Of a stretch of DNA of 64,000 nt, positions 8,570-16,085 are shown piece after piece. The first letter of the stretch is position 1. Each line of letters starts with the position of its first letter. This DNA comes from Streptomyces sp. NBC_00443 (GTDB lineage: Bacteria > Actinomycetota > Actinomycetes > Streptomycetales > Streptomycetaceae), in contig NZ_CP107917.1 of the NCBI RefSeq assembly GCF_036014175.1, positions 5,208,001 to 5,272,000 on the forward strand. The letters are read 5' to 3'. The notes below the pieces were generated by a model. That model did no database searches, was not told the origin of the DNA, and was given only the letters and a program-made list of their open reading frames with translations. Made by a program: the position numbers and the translations under genes.

Positions 8570-8998
8570 TTACAGCGGGCGATTTTGCTGCTCGATGTAC
8601 TCCTTGATAACGGACAGCGGTGCTCCGCCGGCGGAGGCCGCGAAGTATGAGGGTGACCAGAAGTGTGCGCCCCACAGGTACTTGCGGATGTGATCGGCGT
8701 ACTCCTTGCGGAGGTAGTGGGCGGACACGCCCTTGAGCGATCCGACCAGCGTCGACAGCTTGACCTGCGGCGGGTAGTGGATGAGGAGGTGGACATGATC
8801 GAGTTCGCCGTTGAACTCGCGCAGCTCGGCGTTGGCCTTCTCGCAGACCTCCCGCATGATCTCTTCGCAGCGCGTCAGGATCTCGTCGGTGAAGACTCCG
8901 CGCCGGTACTTCGGGACAAAGACCAGATGCACATGAAGGGTGTAGACGACGCTGCGGCCCCTACGGATATCAGGGTTTGGTTCCCAATCGGGTGACAT
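8570..8998 (-). CDS. tnpA: IS200/IS605 family Y1 transposase TnpA
   Basis: A 142-residue single-domain Y1 transposase, about the usual length for the family. The HUH motif is present in GELDHVHLLIHYPP (about residues 64-77), and the nucleophilic tyrosine is expected in the C-terminal helix IKEYIEQQ. The enzyme would cut and rejoin single-stranded element ends at the hairpins described here. The frame is intact and the catalytic residues are in place, so it may be active. Its ATG is 14 bp from the first possible tnpB ATG on the opposite strand, so both promoters lie within the genes or in this very short gap. Confidence 0.92.
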   Translation of the reverse strand: MSPDWEPNPDIRRGRSVVYTLHVHLVFVPKYRRGVFTDEILTRCEEIMREVCEKANAELREFNGELDHVHLLIHYPPQVKLSTLVGSLKGVSAHYLRKEYADHIRKYLWGAHFWSPSYFAASAGGAPLSVIKEYIEQQNRPL

Positions 8999-9021
8999 AG
9001 ACAGGCTCTACGATGATTCAT

Positions 9022-10257
9022 ATGAAGCTCGTCGTGCAGGTTCGCCTCATGCCAACACCCGAGGTGGCGTCGGCACTTGAGTGCACCCTGCGCGCGGCTA
9101 ACGCCGCGGCGAACTGGCTGTCGGGCCAGGCGCACGAGCGAGGTGAGACCTCACGCAAGGCGTTGCAGGGCTTCGCCTACCGCGACCTCAAAGACCGGGG
9201 ACTGTCGCCGCAACCCGCGCTGCACGTGCTGCGGAAGGTCGCCGATGCCTACACCACCCTGCCGGCGAACATCCAAAACGGGAACCTCGGCAAGCCGGGG
9301 TCGAAGCGCCGCCGCAGGGCAGAGGGAAAGCCGATCGGCTTCCGGCCGGACGCGGCACAGCCGTATGACGACCGGTGCCTCAGCTGGCAAGTGGATGAGC
9401 AGACCGTCAGTATCTGGACCACCGCCGGGCGTATCCGGGGCGTACGGTTCGTCTGCTCCGAGCAGGCCCGCGAGCTGCTGGCCGAGCACCGCAAGGGCGA
9501 GTCTGATCTTGTCCACCGTGACGGCAGGTGGTTCCTCATCGCCACGTGTGAAGTCCCCGAGGCCGAGCAGTACGAGCCGACCGATTTCCTCGGCGTGGAC
9601 CTGGGCATTGTCCACATCGCCACCACTTCGGACGGGAAGATCCACGCTGGACGCGGGCTGAATCGCTACCGCAAGCGCCAGCTTGCCCTGCGGGCGAAGC
9701 TCCAGAAGAAGGGCACCAAGTCTGCCAAGCGGGTCCTCAAGCGGCAGCGCCGCAAGGAGCAGCGTAAAGCGACCGAGACCAACCACATCATCTCTAAGCG
9801 CATCGTGACCGAGGCTGAACGCACCGGGCGCGGAATCGGCATGGAAGACCTTGCCGGTATCCGCCAGCGGGTACGGCTGAGAAAGCCCCAACGGGTCGCG
9901 CTGCACTCCTGGGCCTTCGCCCAGCTCGGACAGTTCGTGGAGTACAAGGCCCGCAGGGCCGGTGTCCCCGTGCTGTTCGTCGACCCCGCCTACACCTCCC
10001 GCACGTGTGCGGAGTGCGGATACACAGACAAACTGAACCGTGTCTCTCAGGGACGGTTCGCGTGCCGGTCATGCGGATTCGTTGATCACGCCGACCGCAA
10101 TGCCTCCCGCAACATCCGCGTACGTGCACGGCAGTTGTGGCGAAGCGGGGCGGAGTCACACGCCCCTGCACCCGCTCAGGGTGCTGGACGGAGGAGACAA
10201 CCCAGCAGCCAGTTGGGCTCTACCTCCAAGCCTGGCCCTTTAGGGCCGGGTAGTTGA
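9022..10257 (+). CDS. tnpB: TnpB RNA-guided endonuclease of the insertion element
   Basis: A 411-residue TnpB. The RuvC-I aspartate is in FLGVDLGIVHIATT near residue 193 and the RuvC-II glutamate in GIGMEDLAGIRQR near 275. A four-cysteine zinc finger CAEC...CRSC covers about 329-351, and the RuvC-III aspartate is in VDHADRNASRNI near 358. All nuclease residues are kept. TnpB proteins use an RNA made from the right end of the element (omega RNA) to cut DNA next to the TAM, which preserves the element at empty donor sites. The start at 9022 (MKLVVQVRLMP) is preferred over 9013 because TnpB proteins normally begin at this strand. The stop codon TGA is inside the right-end TTGAC. Confidence 0.93.
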   Translation: MKLVVQVRLMPTPEVASALECTLRAANAAANWLSGQAHERGETSRKALQGFAYRDLKDRGLSPQPALHVLRKVADAYTTLPANIQNGNLGKPGSKRRRRAEGKPIGFRPDAAQPYDDRCLSWQVDEQTVSIWTTAGRIRGVRFVCSEQARELLAEHRKGESDLVHRDGRWFLIATCEVPEAEQYEPTDFLGVDLGIVHIATTSDGKIHAGRGLNRYRKRQLALRAKLQKKGTKSAKRVLKRQRRKEQRKATETNHIISKRIVTEAERTGRGIGMEDLAGIRQRVRLRKPQRVALHSWAFAQLGQFVEYKARRAGVPVLFVDPAYTSRTCAECGYTDKLNRVSQGRFACRSCGFVDHADRNASRNIRVRARQLWRSGAESHAPAPAQGAGRRRQPSSQLGSTSKPGPLGPGS

Positions 10258-10274
10258 CTGGCCGCATGCCTCAC
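10120..10274 (+). ncRNA. predicted omega (reRNA) guide RNA at the tnpB 3' end
   Basis: In this family the scaffold RNA overlaps the end of tnpB and the right end, and the guide is the flanking genomic sequence right after the element. The guide would begin at 10259 with TGGCCGCATGCCTCAC. The 5' boundary given is only a rough estimate. The hairpin at 10231-10250 lies just before the guide. Confidence 0.45.
10231..10250. repeat. right-end hairpin of the insertion element
   Basis: CCTGGCCC pairs with GGGCCGGG (one T-G wobble) around a TTTA loop, eight bases before the end of the element. It shares its core with the left-end hairpin at 8514-8534. Confidence 0.7.
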
Positions 10275-10913
10275 GCCGACATACGTCCCGCCAGTCACCC
10301 GTACCCCCATCCCGACCTGCACGGCCACGGGCTGCGCCTGCGCCCCTGGGATCCGGACTCCGAGGCCGACGCCGCGACTTGGTTCAGGGGCCGCAGCGAC
10401 CCGGATTTCCGGCGCTGGAATACTCCGTTGAGCATCGGGACCGACCTCGACAGCGCGCGGGAGTCCCTGCGTGACGCGGCACGGCACATGCGGGAGGGCT
10501 CCTCCGTGTCGTACTGCGTCACCGACGCGTCGACCGGTACCCCCTTCGGGCATATCGGCGTCAACGTCATCGACCGGGTCATGCGCTCCGCCCGCGTCGG
10601 CTACTGGGTGCTCCCCGAGGCCCGCGGCCGCCGTGTCGCCACCCACGCCCTCACCCTCGTCACCCAGTGGGCCCTCGCCGAGCCGGGCCTGTGCCTGTAC
10701 CGGCTCGAACTCGGCCATGCCGTCGGGCACGACTCCTCCTGCCGTATCGGCGAGCGGTGCGGGTTCCGGTACGAGGGAACCCTGCGGGGCGCGATGTGGG
10801 AGGAGGGGCGGCAGGACGCGTACCGGGACGTACATCTGCACGCCCGCCTGGCGACGGACCCGGACCCGACCCCGCAAACGGACCCCGATGCCGCCCCGGA
10901 CGTCAACCTGTAG
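10266..10913 (+). CDS. GNAT family N-acetyltransferase (RimJ/RimL type)
   Basis: A 215-residue acetyltransferase. The N-terminal strand LRLRPWDPDSEADAATWFRG and the acetyl-CoA-binding region VGYWVLPEARGRRVATHAL (motif R-x-x-G/R-x-A, residues about 112-130) are of the RimJ/RimL class. The later RLELGHAVGHDSSCRIGERCGF helix also fits. The substrate is unknown, possibly a protein N-terminus or an amine. The ATG is only seven bases beyond the insertion element and has no ribosome site. Before insertion the gene would have started 13 bp after the DUF35 stop, so it probably belonged to the doxX-DUF35 operon and now depends on read-through or element transcription. Confidence 0.85.
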   Translation: MPHADIRPASHPYPHPDLHGHGLRLRPWDPDSEADAATWFRGRSDPDFRRWNTPLSIGTDLDSARESLRDAARHMREGSSVSYCVTDASTGTPFGHIGVNVIDRVMRSARVGYWVLPEARGRRVATHALTLVTQWALAEPGLCLYRLELGHAVGHDSSCRIGERCGFRYEGTLRGAMWEEGRQDAYRDVHLHARLATDPDPTPQTDPDAAPDVNL

Positions 10914-11034
10914 GCCCGTGGACCCGTGAACCGCAAGCCTCCCAACCCCCGCCTGGGAGTGGGGTCTTGTGTCGGCTTGGTGTCCACGGCGGAAAAGGGT
11001 GCACAGTCGGTGCCGGGGCGCGGGATCATGAGGT

Positions 11035-11907
11035 ATGCGCCCGGACGACTGGTACTGCACCCAGGATCTCACCGGCTTCCTCTCCCACGCCGGTGGCTTC
11101 CTGCGCTCACGCCCCGATCTGCACACCGTCGTCCTGACGGTGACCGAGACGCTGCGCACCAGCGGGTTGCGTGCGTACGGCGACGAGGCGCCGGTCTTCG
11201 GGGTGCTGGAGGTGGGCGGGCAGGTACGGGCCGCCTACTTCCGCACCCCGCCCTACCGGCTGAACGTCACCCCGCTCACCCCCGACGAGGCCGACTCCCT
11301 CGCCGCCCACCTGGTCGCCCTCGGCCACTCGGTCCCCGGCGTCATCGCGGCCCGCGAGACCGCCGAGGCCTTCGCAACTGCCTGGCGCCGGCACGCGGGC
11401 GGCCGGGGCACGGTCAGCCAGAGCCAACGCCTGTACCGACTCGGCAACCTGGCCCTGCCGCAGCCCCTTCCGGCGGGCCGGGCGCGGGTCGCGGGCAAGG
11501 AGGACCGGGAGCAACTGACGCGCTGGTACCGCGAGTTCATCGAAGCCGTCGGCGACCACGCCGCCCGTGACGCCCCCGCATGGGCCGACTCACGGATCTC
11601 CTACGGAGGCATCACCTTCTGGGAGGACCCGGACGGCACCCCCCTCGCGATGGCCGGCGTGACCCCGGTGGTCGCCGGCCAGGTCCGGGTCGCCCCCGTC
11701 TACACCCCGGCCCACCTGCGCGGACGTGGCTACGCGGGCGCGGTCACGGCCCAGGTCAGCCGGGCCGTGCTCGCCTCGGGGGTGCGCGAGGTACTGCTCT
11801 TCACGGACCTCGCGAACCAGACGAGCAACAGCCTCTACCAGCGCATCGGGTACCGGGCGGTGGCCGACTTCGCGGCGTACGACTTCCGGGGGGCCCGGGG
11901 CTTCTAG
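11035..11907 (+). CDS. GNAT family N-acetyltransferase with N-terminal extension
   Basis: A 290-residue protein. A divergent N-terminal half (about 1-140) is followed by a canonical GNAT domain with VRVAPVYTPAHLRGRGYAGAV (acetyl-CoA pyrophosphate loop R-G-R-G-Y-A, residues about 222-242). The C-terminal strand is LLFTDLANQTSNSLYQRIGYRAV. This layout is seen in many Streptomyces acetyltransferases with a degenerate first GNAT fold. The target is unknown. The gene is followed after about 90 bp by the Ser/Thr kinase gene in the same direction. Confidence 0.85.
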   Translation: MRPDDWYCTQDLTGFLSHAGGFLRSRPDLHTVVLTVTETLRTSGLRAYGDEAPVFGVLEVGGQVRAAYFRTPPYRLNVTPLTPDEADSLAAHLVALGHSVPGVIAARETAEAFATAWRRHAGGRGTVSQSQRLYRLGNLALPQPLPAGRARVAGKEDREQLTRWYREFIEAVGDHAARDAPAWADSRISYGGITFWEDPDGTPLAMAGVTPVVAGQVRVAPVYTPAHLRGRGYAGAVTAQVSRAVLASGVREVLLFTDLANQTSNSLYQRIGYRAVADFAAYDFRGARGF

Positions 11908-11998
11908 GCGTCCCGGGCTGTCGCATCCACGCGCGCTATGGTGCATCTGCAATCTGTTCGAAAAGCGCTCAGGTGTACGGGGAGAAGTAGGTCTCACG

Positions 11999-13639
11999 GT
12001 GTCCGATCTGGGGAGGGTGTCCGATCTCGGAAGGCTCATAGCCAACCGCTACCAGTTGGTGGAGCGCGTCGGACGCGGCGGCATGGGCACCGTGTGGCGG
12101 GCCGAGGACGAACTGCTCAACCGGCACGTCGCCCTCAAGAAGCTGCATGTCCCGCCGCACCTGCACGACGACGAGGTCCAGCGGCTTTACGAACGCACTC
12201 GCCGTGAGGCCCGCAGCGCCGCCCGGATCACCCACCCCCACGTGATCGTCGTGCACGACGTCGTCGACGACGAGGGCCTGCCGTGCATCGTCATGGAGTA
12301 CATCCCCTCGGTCACGCTCAGTGACGTTCTGAAGGAGAAGGGCGCGCTGTCGCCGGGCGAGGCCGCCCGGATCGGACGCAACATGGCCGCCGCGTTGCGC
12401 GCCGCGCACGACGCCGGTGTGCTGCACCGGGACGTCAAGCCCGCCAACGTGCTGCTCGGGCATGACGGCCGTATCGTCCTCACCGACTTCGGGATTGCGG
12501 TGGAGTCCGGCACCCCGTCCCTGACGAAGACCGGGGAACTCGTCGGCTCGATCCAGTACCTCGCCCCGGAACGCCTCCGCAGCGGGATCGCCGAGCCCGG
12601 CCCCGCCTGCGATCTGTGGTCGCTCGGAGCGACGCTGTACGAGGCCGTCGAGGGGCGGCCGCCGTTCCGCCGGGACACGGCGTTCGAGACGGCGTACGCC
12701 ATCGCCTCCGACCCGCACGAGCCCCCGCGCCGCGCCGAGGACCTCGGCCCGGTGATCGAGGGACTGCTGGTGAAGGAGCCCGGCCTGCGCATGGACGCCC
12801 AGGAGGCCGAGCACCTCCTGAGCAGGGTGACCGGCGGGGCGACCGCCCCCCTCGACCCGCCCACGCGGCCGGAGCGGGTGCGTACCACCCTCACGGCCAA
12901 CCCCACCGCCAACCCCACCGCCAACCCCACCGCCAACCCCACCGCCACCCCCGCCCCGACCTCGACCGCCCCTCACGTGGCCTCCGCCGTGCCGGGGCGT
13001 AAGCGGGGCCGCCGCACGGCCCTGTGGATCGCCTCCGCAGTGGTGATCGCCGCCACCGTGACGGGCGCTGTGCTGCTACGGCCCTGGGACGATGCCGCCT
13101 CGCGCGGCGCCGCCCCGTCCCCCTCCCGGTCCGCGTCCGGCACCCCTGACACCTCCGGCGCCTCCCCGAAGCCGAGCGCCGCCCCGTCCCCGGTTCCCAG
13201 CGGCTACCACCTGGTGAAGGCCGGGCAGGGCTTCTCCGTGCCCGTGCCGGACGGCTGGAAGGCCACGAAGGTGCCCACCACCGGTGAAGTCGCCTACATC
13301 GACCCGTCCGGGCTGGTGGGCCTGCGGGTCGAGGTGGTCGAGTTCGCGGGGTCCGATCCGCTCCAGCACTGGCGTGACACCGAGGAGCCCCAGACGCGCC
13401 GCGACAACGCGGGCTACGAGCGGGTCAGGATGAGCCGCACGACGTTCCGGGGGCGGACCGCCGGGTACTGGGAGTTCACCTTCGAGGGCAGGGTGCGGGG
13501 GTACCGGGGCGTCGAACTGGCCGTCAACGGTGCCGACAACACCCAGTACGCCATCTACCTCTCCGCACCGGAAGCGCAGTGGGACGAGTACCGCCCGGTC
13601 TTCGACACCGCCGTCAACGGGATCCGCCTCCCCGACTGA
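11999..13639 (+). CDS. membrane-anchored Ser/Thr protein kinase
   Basis: A 546-residue Hanks-type kinase. It has the glycine loop VGRGGMGTVW, the HRDVKPAN catalytic loop near residue 143, and DFGIAVES near 163. The cytoplasmic kinase domain (about 14-280) is followed by a repeat linker (NPTA units), one membrane segment (ALWIASAVVIAATVTGAVLL, about 341-361), a second Ser/Pro-rich linker and an extracellular domain (about 400-546). The outer domain is a likely sensor but I do not recognise it. The GTG at 11999 is chosen because GGGGAGAAG lies upstream. A second GTG at 12017 follows an 18-base near-duplication (VSDLGR twice), so either may serve. Confidence 0.88.
   Translation: MSDLGRVSDLGRLIANRYQLVERVGRGGMGTVWRAEDELLNRHVALKKLHVPPHLHDDEVQRLYERTRREARSAARITHPHVIVVHDVVDDEGLPCIVMEYIPSVTLSDVLKEKGALSPGEAARIGRNMAAALRAAHDAGVLHRDVKPANVLLGHDGRIVLTDFGIAVESGTPSLTKTGELVGSIQYLAPERLRSGIAEPGPACDLWSLGATLYEAVEGRPPFRRDTAFETAYAIASDPHEPPRRAEDLGPVIEGLLVKEPGLRMDAQEAEHLLSRVTGGATAPLDPPTRPERVRTTLTANPTANPTANPTANPTATPAPTSTAPHVASAVPGRKRGRRTALWIASAVVIAATVTGAVLLRPWDDAASRGAAPSPSRSASGTPDTSGASPKPSAAPSPVPSGYHLVKAGQGFSVPVPDGWKATKVPTTGEVAYIDPSGLVGLRVEVVEFAGSDPLQHWRDTEEPQTRRDNAGYERVRMSRTTFRGRTAGYWEFTFEGRVRGYRGVELAVNGADNTQYAIYLSAPEAQWDEYRPVFDTAVNGIRLPD
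12899..12946 (+). repeat. in-frame minisatellite AACCCCACCGCC x4
   Basis: Four perfect tandem copies of a 12-base unit encode NPTA repeats in the juxtamembrane linker of the kinase. Length variation between strains is likely by slippage. Confidence 0.9.
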
Positions 13640-13655
13640 CGCCGACCACCAGGCC

Positions 13656-14324
13656 CTACGGCCAGAGCAGCTCCCTCACCCAACCACCCTCTCCGCGCCG
13701 GTAGTCGAGCCGCACATGCCGACGCCGCGCGTCGCCCTGGAAGAACTCCACCTCGTCGGGGCGCAGCTGGTACAGCGTCCACGTCGGCACGGGAGCGTCG
13801 GGCTCGCGGCCGGCCCGTTCCCAGGCCGACTCGGAGGCCCGCGCCAACTCCTCCAGCGAGCGAAGGACCTGACTCTGGCGGCCGGTCAGTGCCGCCGCCA
13901 GAGCGCCGGTCGAGCGGGCCTGCAGATCGGCCTGGCCGTCCTGGGCGGGGGCGGCTGTCACGGGGCCCCGCACCCGCACCTGGCGACCCTGGGCCGGCCA
14001 GTAGAAGCCGAGGGCCGCGTACGGGCGGGCCGTCAGCTGGCGGCCCTTGCGGCTGTCGACGTGGGTCGCGAAGGACCAGCCGGAGGCGTCCGCGCCGTGC
14101 AGCATCACCGTCCGTACGTCCGGCAGGCCGTCCTCGCCGGCCGTGGCGAGGGACATGGTGTGCGGTTCCAGCTGCCCCGCCGCCACCGCCTCGGCGAACC
14201 AGGCCGTGAACAGGGCGAGCGGGTCGGCGGGTGCGGTGGCCGGGTCGAAGGCAGGCAGCTCGGTGGCTGCCGGGTCCCACACCCGCAGCGACCTCAGCAG
14301 CTCATGAAGCAGGTCATCTCCCAT
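13656..14324 (-). CDS. pdxH: pyridoxine/pyridoxamine 5'-phosphate oxidase
   Basis: A 222-residue protein with the PdxH signature pattern. RTVMLHGAD and SFATHVDSRKGRQL give the FMN-binding region (residues about 71-100), followed by ALGFYWPAQGRQVRVRGPV. The C-terminal substrate-binding region has WTLYQLRPDEVEFFQGDARRRHVRLDYRR. PdxH uses FMN and O2 to make pyridoxal phosphate. Spacing of 36 bp to the upstream PNPOx-fold gene on the same strand suggests co-transcription. Some actinobacterial homologues of this branch may act on other phosphates, so the exact substrate is inferred. Confidence 0.8.
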   Translation of the reverse strand: MGDDLLHELLRSLRVWDPAATELPAFDPATAPADPLALFTAWFAEAVAAGQLEPHTMSLATAGEDGLPDVRTVMLHGADASGWSFATHVDSRKGRQLTARPYAALGFYWPAQGRQVRVRGPVTAAPAQDGQADLQARSTGALAAALTGRQSQVLRSLEELARASESAWERAGREPDAPVPTWTLYQLRPDEVEFFQGDARRRHVRLDYRRGEGGWVRELLWP

Positions 14325-14360
14325 GCCTCGATTGTCACGTGCCGCGGCGGCCGTACCGGC

Positions 14361-14786
14361 TCACAGCTGACCGAGGTCGGACGACACCCAGCGTTCGGGC
14401 CGCATGTGGATGACGATCTGCTCGCCGTGGTTCTTCCAGGCGAAGTCGACATAGCCGTCGACCTTCCCGGGCGGGAGATAGCGGGCCGCGACCTCCCGGA
14501 GCTCTTCCAGGGTGGCGGGGGTCGTGTCGATGACCGGGCCCTCGACCGAGGCGTACCGGACGGTGGGTTCGACGCGGTCGACCATCAGGGTGAACCGGCC
14601 GGACGACTGGATCAGCTGGTTCTTCCGGGAATCCAGCCCGGTCAGGACCCATACGTCGCCGCCGGGCTCGTACTGGTACCAGACCGGCACGGTCAGTGGG
14701 GCGCGCCCCGCGCCCGCGTCGACGGACAGCGCGGCGACATGGGGCTCGGCAAGGAACTGTTCGCGTTCTTCTCGGGTCAGGGCCAT
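14361..14786 (-). CDS. pyridoxamine 5'-phosphate oxidase-fold (PNPOx-like) protein
   Basis: A 141-residue split-barrel flavoprotein-fold protein. LSVDAGAGRAPLTVPVWYQYEPGG and VLTGLDSRKNQLIQ form the typical first sheet and flavin-contact segment. The family includes FMN and F420 enzymes, and the cofactor is not certain from sequence. The ATG at 14786 has AGAGGAC upstream. The frame's longer upstream part overlaps the thiolase gene and is not coding. It follows the thiolase-like gene by 22 bp and probably shares its transcript and the operator at 16041. Confidence 0.75.
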   Translation of the reverse strand: MALTREEREQFLAEPHVAALSVDAGAGRAPLTVPVWYQYEPGGDVWVLTGLDSRKNQLIQSSGRFTLMVDRVEPTVRYASVEGPVIDTTPATLEELREVAARYLPPGKVDGYVDFAWKNHGEQIVIHMRPERWVSSDLGQL

Positions 14787-14808
14787 GCCCGCAGTCCTCT
14801 CGGTCGGC

Positions 14809-15981
14809 TCAATCCCTCCCCAGTACCAACGTCCCCGACGAGCAGAACCATCCCCCGGTCGCCGAAGCGACACCCAGACGGGGCAATGCCCCGCCCCGCC
14901 CCCGCACCTGACGCTCCCCGCCCTCGCCCCGTAGCTGCCGCACCGCCTCCACCAGCAGGAACAGCCCTCGCATCCCGGGATGCTGGGCCGAGAGGCCGCC
15001 CCCGTCCGTGTTGACCGGCAGTTCCCCACCGCGGACCAGCAGCCGCCCCTTCTCCACGAACGCCCCGCCCTCGCCCTTCCCGCAGAAGCCGAGGTCCTCC
15101 AGCGTCACGAGGGTCATGTACGTGAACGCGTCGTAGATCTCGGCGAAGTCGATCTCCTCCGGACGCACCCCGGCCCGCTCGAAGGCGAGGCGTCCGCTGA
15201 CCGCCGCCGGGCCCACCGTGAAGTCGGGCCATTCGGACATCGCCGCGTGTGAGACGTGCTCCCCGGTGCCGAGCACCCACACCGGAGCCGTACGGCAGTC
15301 CCGTACGAACTCCTCCGCCGCCAGCAGCACCGCCGCCCCGCCGTCGGAGCGGATGCAGCAGTGCAGCTTGGTGAAGGGGTCCGCGATCACCGGTCCGTCC
15401 AGGACGTCGTCGACGGTGATCGGGTCGCGGAACATCGCGTCCGGGTTCAGGGCCGCGTTGGCCCTGGCCTGGACCGCCACCTGCGCCAACTGCTCGATGG
15501 TCGTGCCGTGTTCGATCATGTGGCGGCGGGCGGCCATGGCGTACTTGGCGATGAGTGTGTGACCGTACGGGACCTCGAACTGCAGGGGGCCCCGCGAGCC
15601 GAAGGACAGGTTCCCCGTCCGCCGGCCCGCCCTGATGTCGGCGCGGGCCGTGGAGCCGTAGACGAGGAGGACGGCGTTCGCGTGCCCCCTCGCTATCGCG
15701 TCCGCCGCGTGGGCGGCCATGACCTCCCAGGTGGAGCCGCCGACGGAGGTGGAGTCGACCCAGGTGGGGCGCAGGCCCAGGTACTCGGCCACCTCTACGG
15801 GCGCGAGGGTGCCGAGCCCTGCGGACGCGAAGCCGTCCACCACCTCCCGGCCGAGCCCCGCGTCGGTCAGGGCGCGGCGGGCCGCCTGGGCGTGCAGGGC
15901 GTACGGGGTCGCGTCGTCCACCCGGCCGCAGTCGGAGAGAGACACCCCGACCACGGCTACTTTCCGGCTCCCGGCAGTCAT
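14809..15981 (-). CDS. thiolase-like protein, lipid-transfer (Ltp) type, lacking the acyl-accepting cysteine
   Basis: A 390-residue thiolase-superfamily protein of the SCP-x/Ltp branch. It keeps the C-terminal segments EIYDAFTYMTLVTLEDLGFCGKGEGG, NTDGGGLSAQHPGMRG and the conserved histidine there. The position that normally holds the acyl-accepting cysteine reads STSVGGSTWEVMAAHAA, with no Cys. This suggests a CoA-bound retro-aldolase or a partner subunit rather than a thiolase, as in steroid Ltp2, which works with a DUF35 protein. Start ATG at 15981 has GGAGG six bases away. It is divergent from the acyl-CoA dehydrogenase gene, with a 15-bp operator between them. Confidence 0.82.
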   Translation of the reverse strand: MTAGSRKVAVVGVSLSDCGRVDDATPYALHAQAARRALTDAGLGREVVDGFASAGLGTLAPVEVAEYLGLRPTWVDSTSVGGSTWEVMAAHAADAIARGHANAVLLVYGSTARADIRAGRRTGNLSFGSRGPLQFEVPYGHTLIAKYAMAARRHMIEHGTTIEQLAQVAVQARANAALNPDAMFRDPITVDDVLDGPVIADPFTKLHCCIRSDGGAAVLLAAEEFVRDCRTAPVWVLGTGEHVSHAAMSEWPDFTVGPAAVSGRLAFERAGVRPEEIDFAEIYDAFTYMTLVTLEDLGFCGKGEGGAFVEKGRLLVRGGELPVNTDGGGLSAQHPGMRGLFLLVEAVRQLRGEGGERQVRGRGGALPRLGVASATGGWFCSSGTLVLGRD

Positions 15982-16040
15982 GTGAGGCCTCCAGTCCCGT
16001 TGCTTCCCACCTCTGTGCATCTCGCTGCCACCCTCCTAAT

Positions 16041-16055
16041 ATGACGGTCCGTCAG
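16041..16055. promoter_or_regulatory. 15-bp operator (ATGACGGTCCGTCAG)
   Basis: One copy of the regulon motif with a single change in the first base, placed between the divergent thiolase-like gene (start 15981) and the acyl-CoA dehydrogenase gene (start 16086). It can control both directions. Confidence 0.72.
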
Positions 16056-16085
16056 ATCTGGAGGGAAGAGCCGGAGGCAAGAGCC

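Larger units (their letters stand above)
8481..10258. mobile_element. IS200/IS605-family insertion element with divergent tnpA and tnpB
   Basis: Complete-looking element with tnpA on the minus strand, tnpB on the plus strand, and a subterminal hairpin at each end. TTGAC stands immediately left of the proposed left end (8476-8480) and again as the last five bases at the right (10254-10258). This matches the ISDra2 arrangement, in which the target motif (TAM) borders the left end and the right cleavage site has a similar sequence. There is no target duplication or terminal inverted repeat, as expected for this family. Precise ends are inferred from these motifs. Excision would leave TTGAC joined to TGGCCGCATG. 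Confidence 0.82.
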
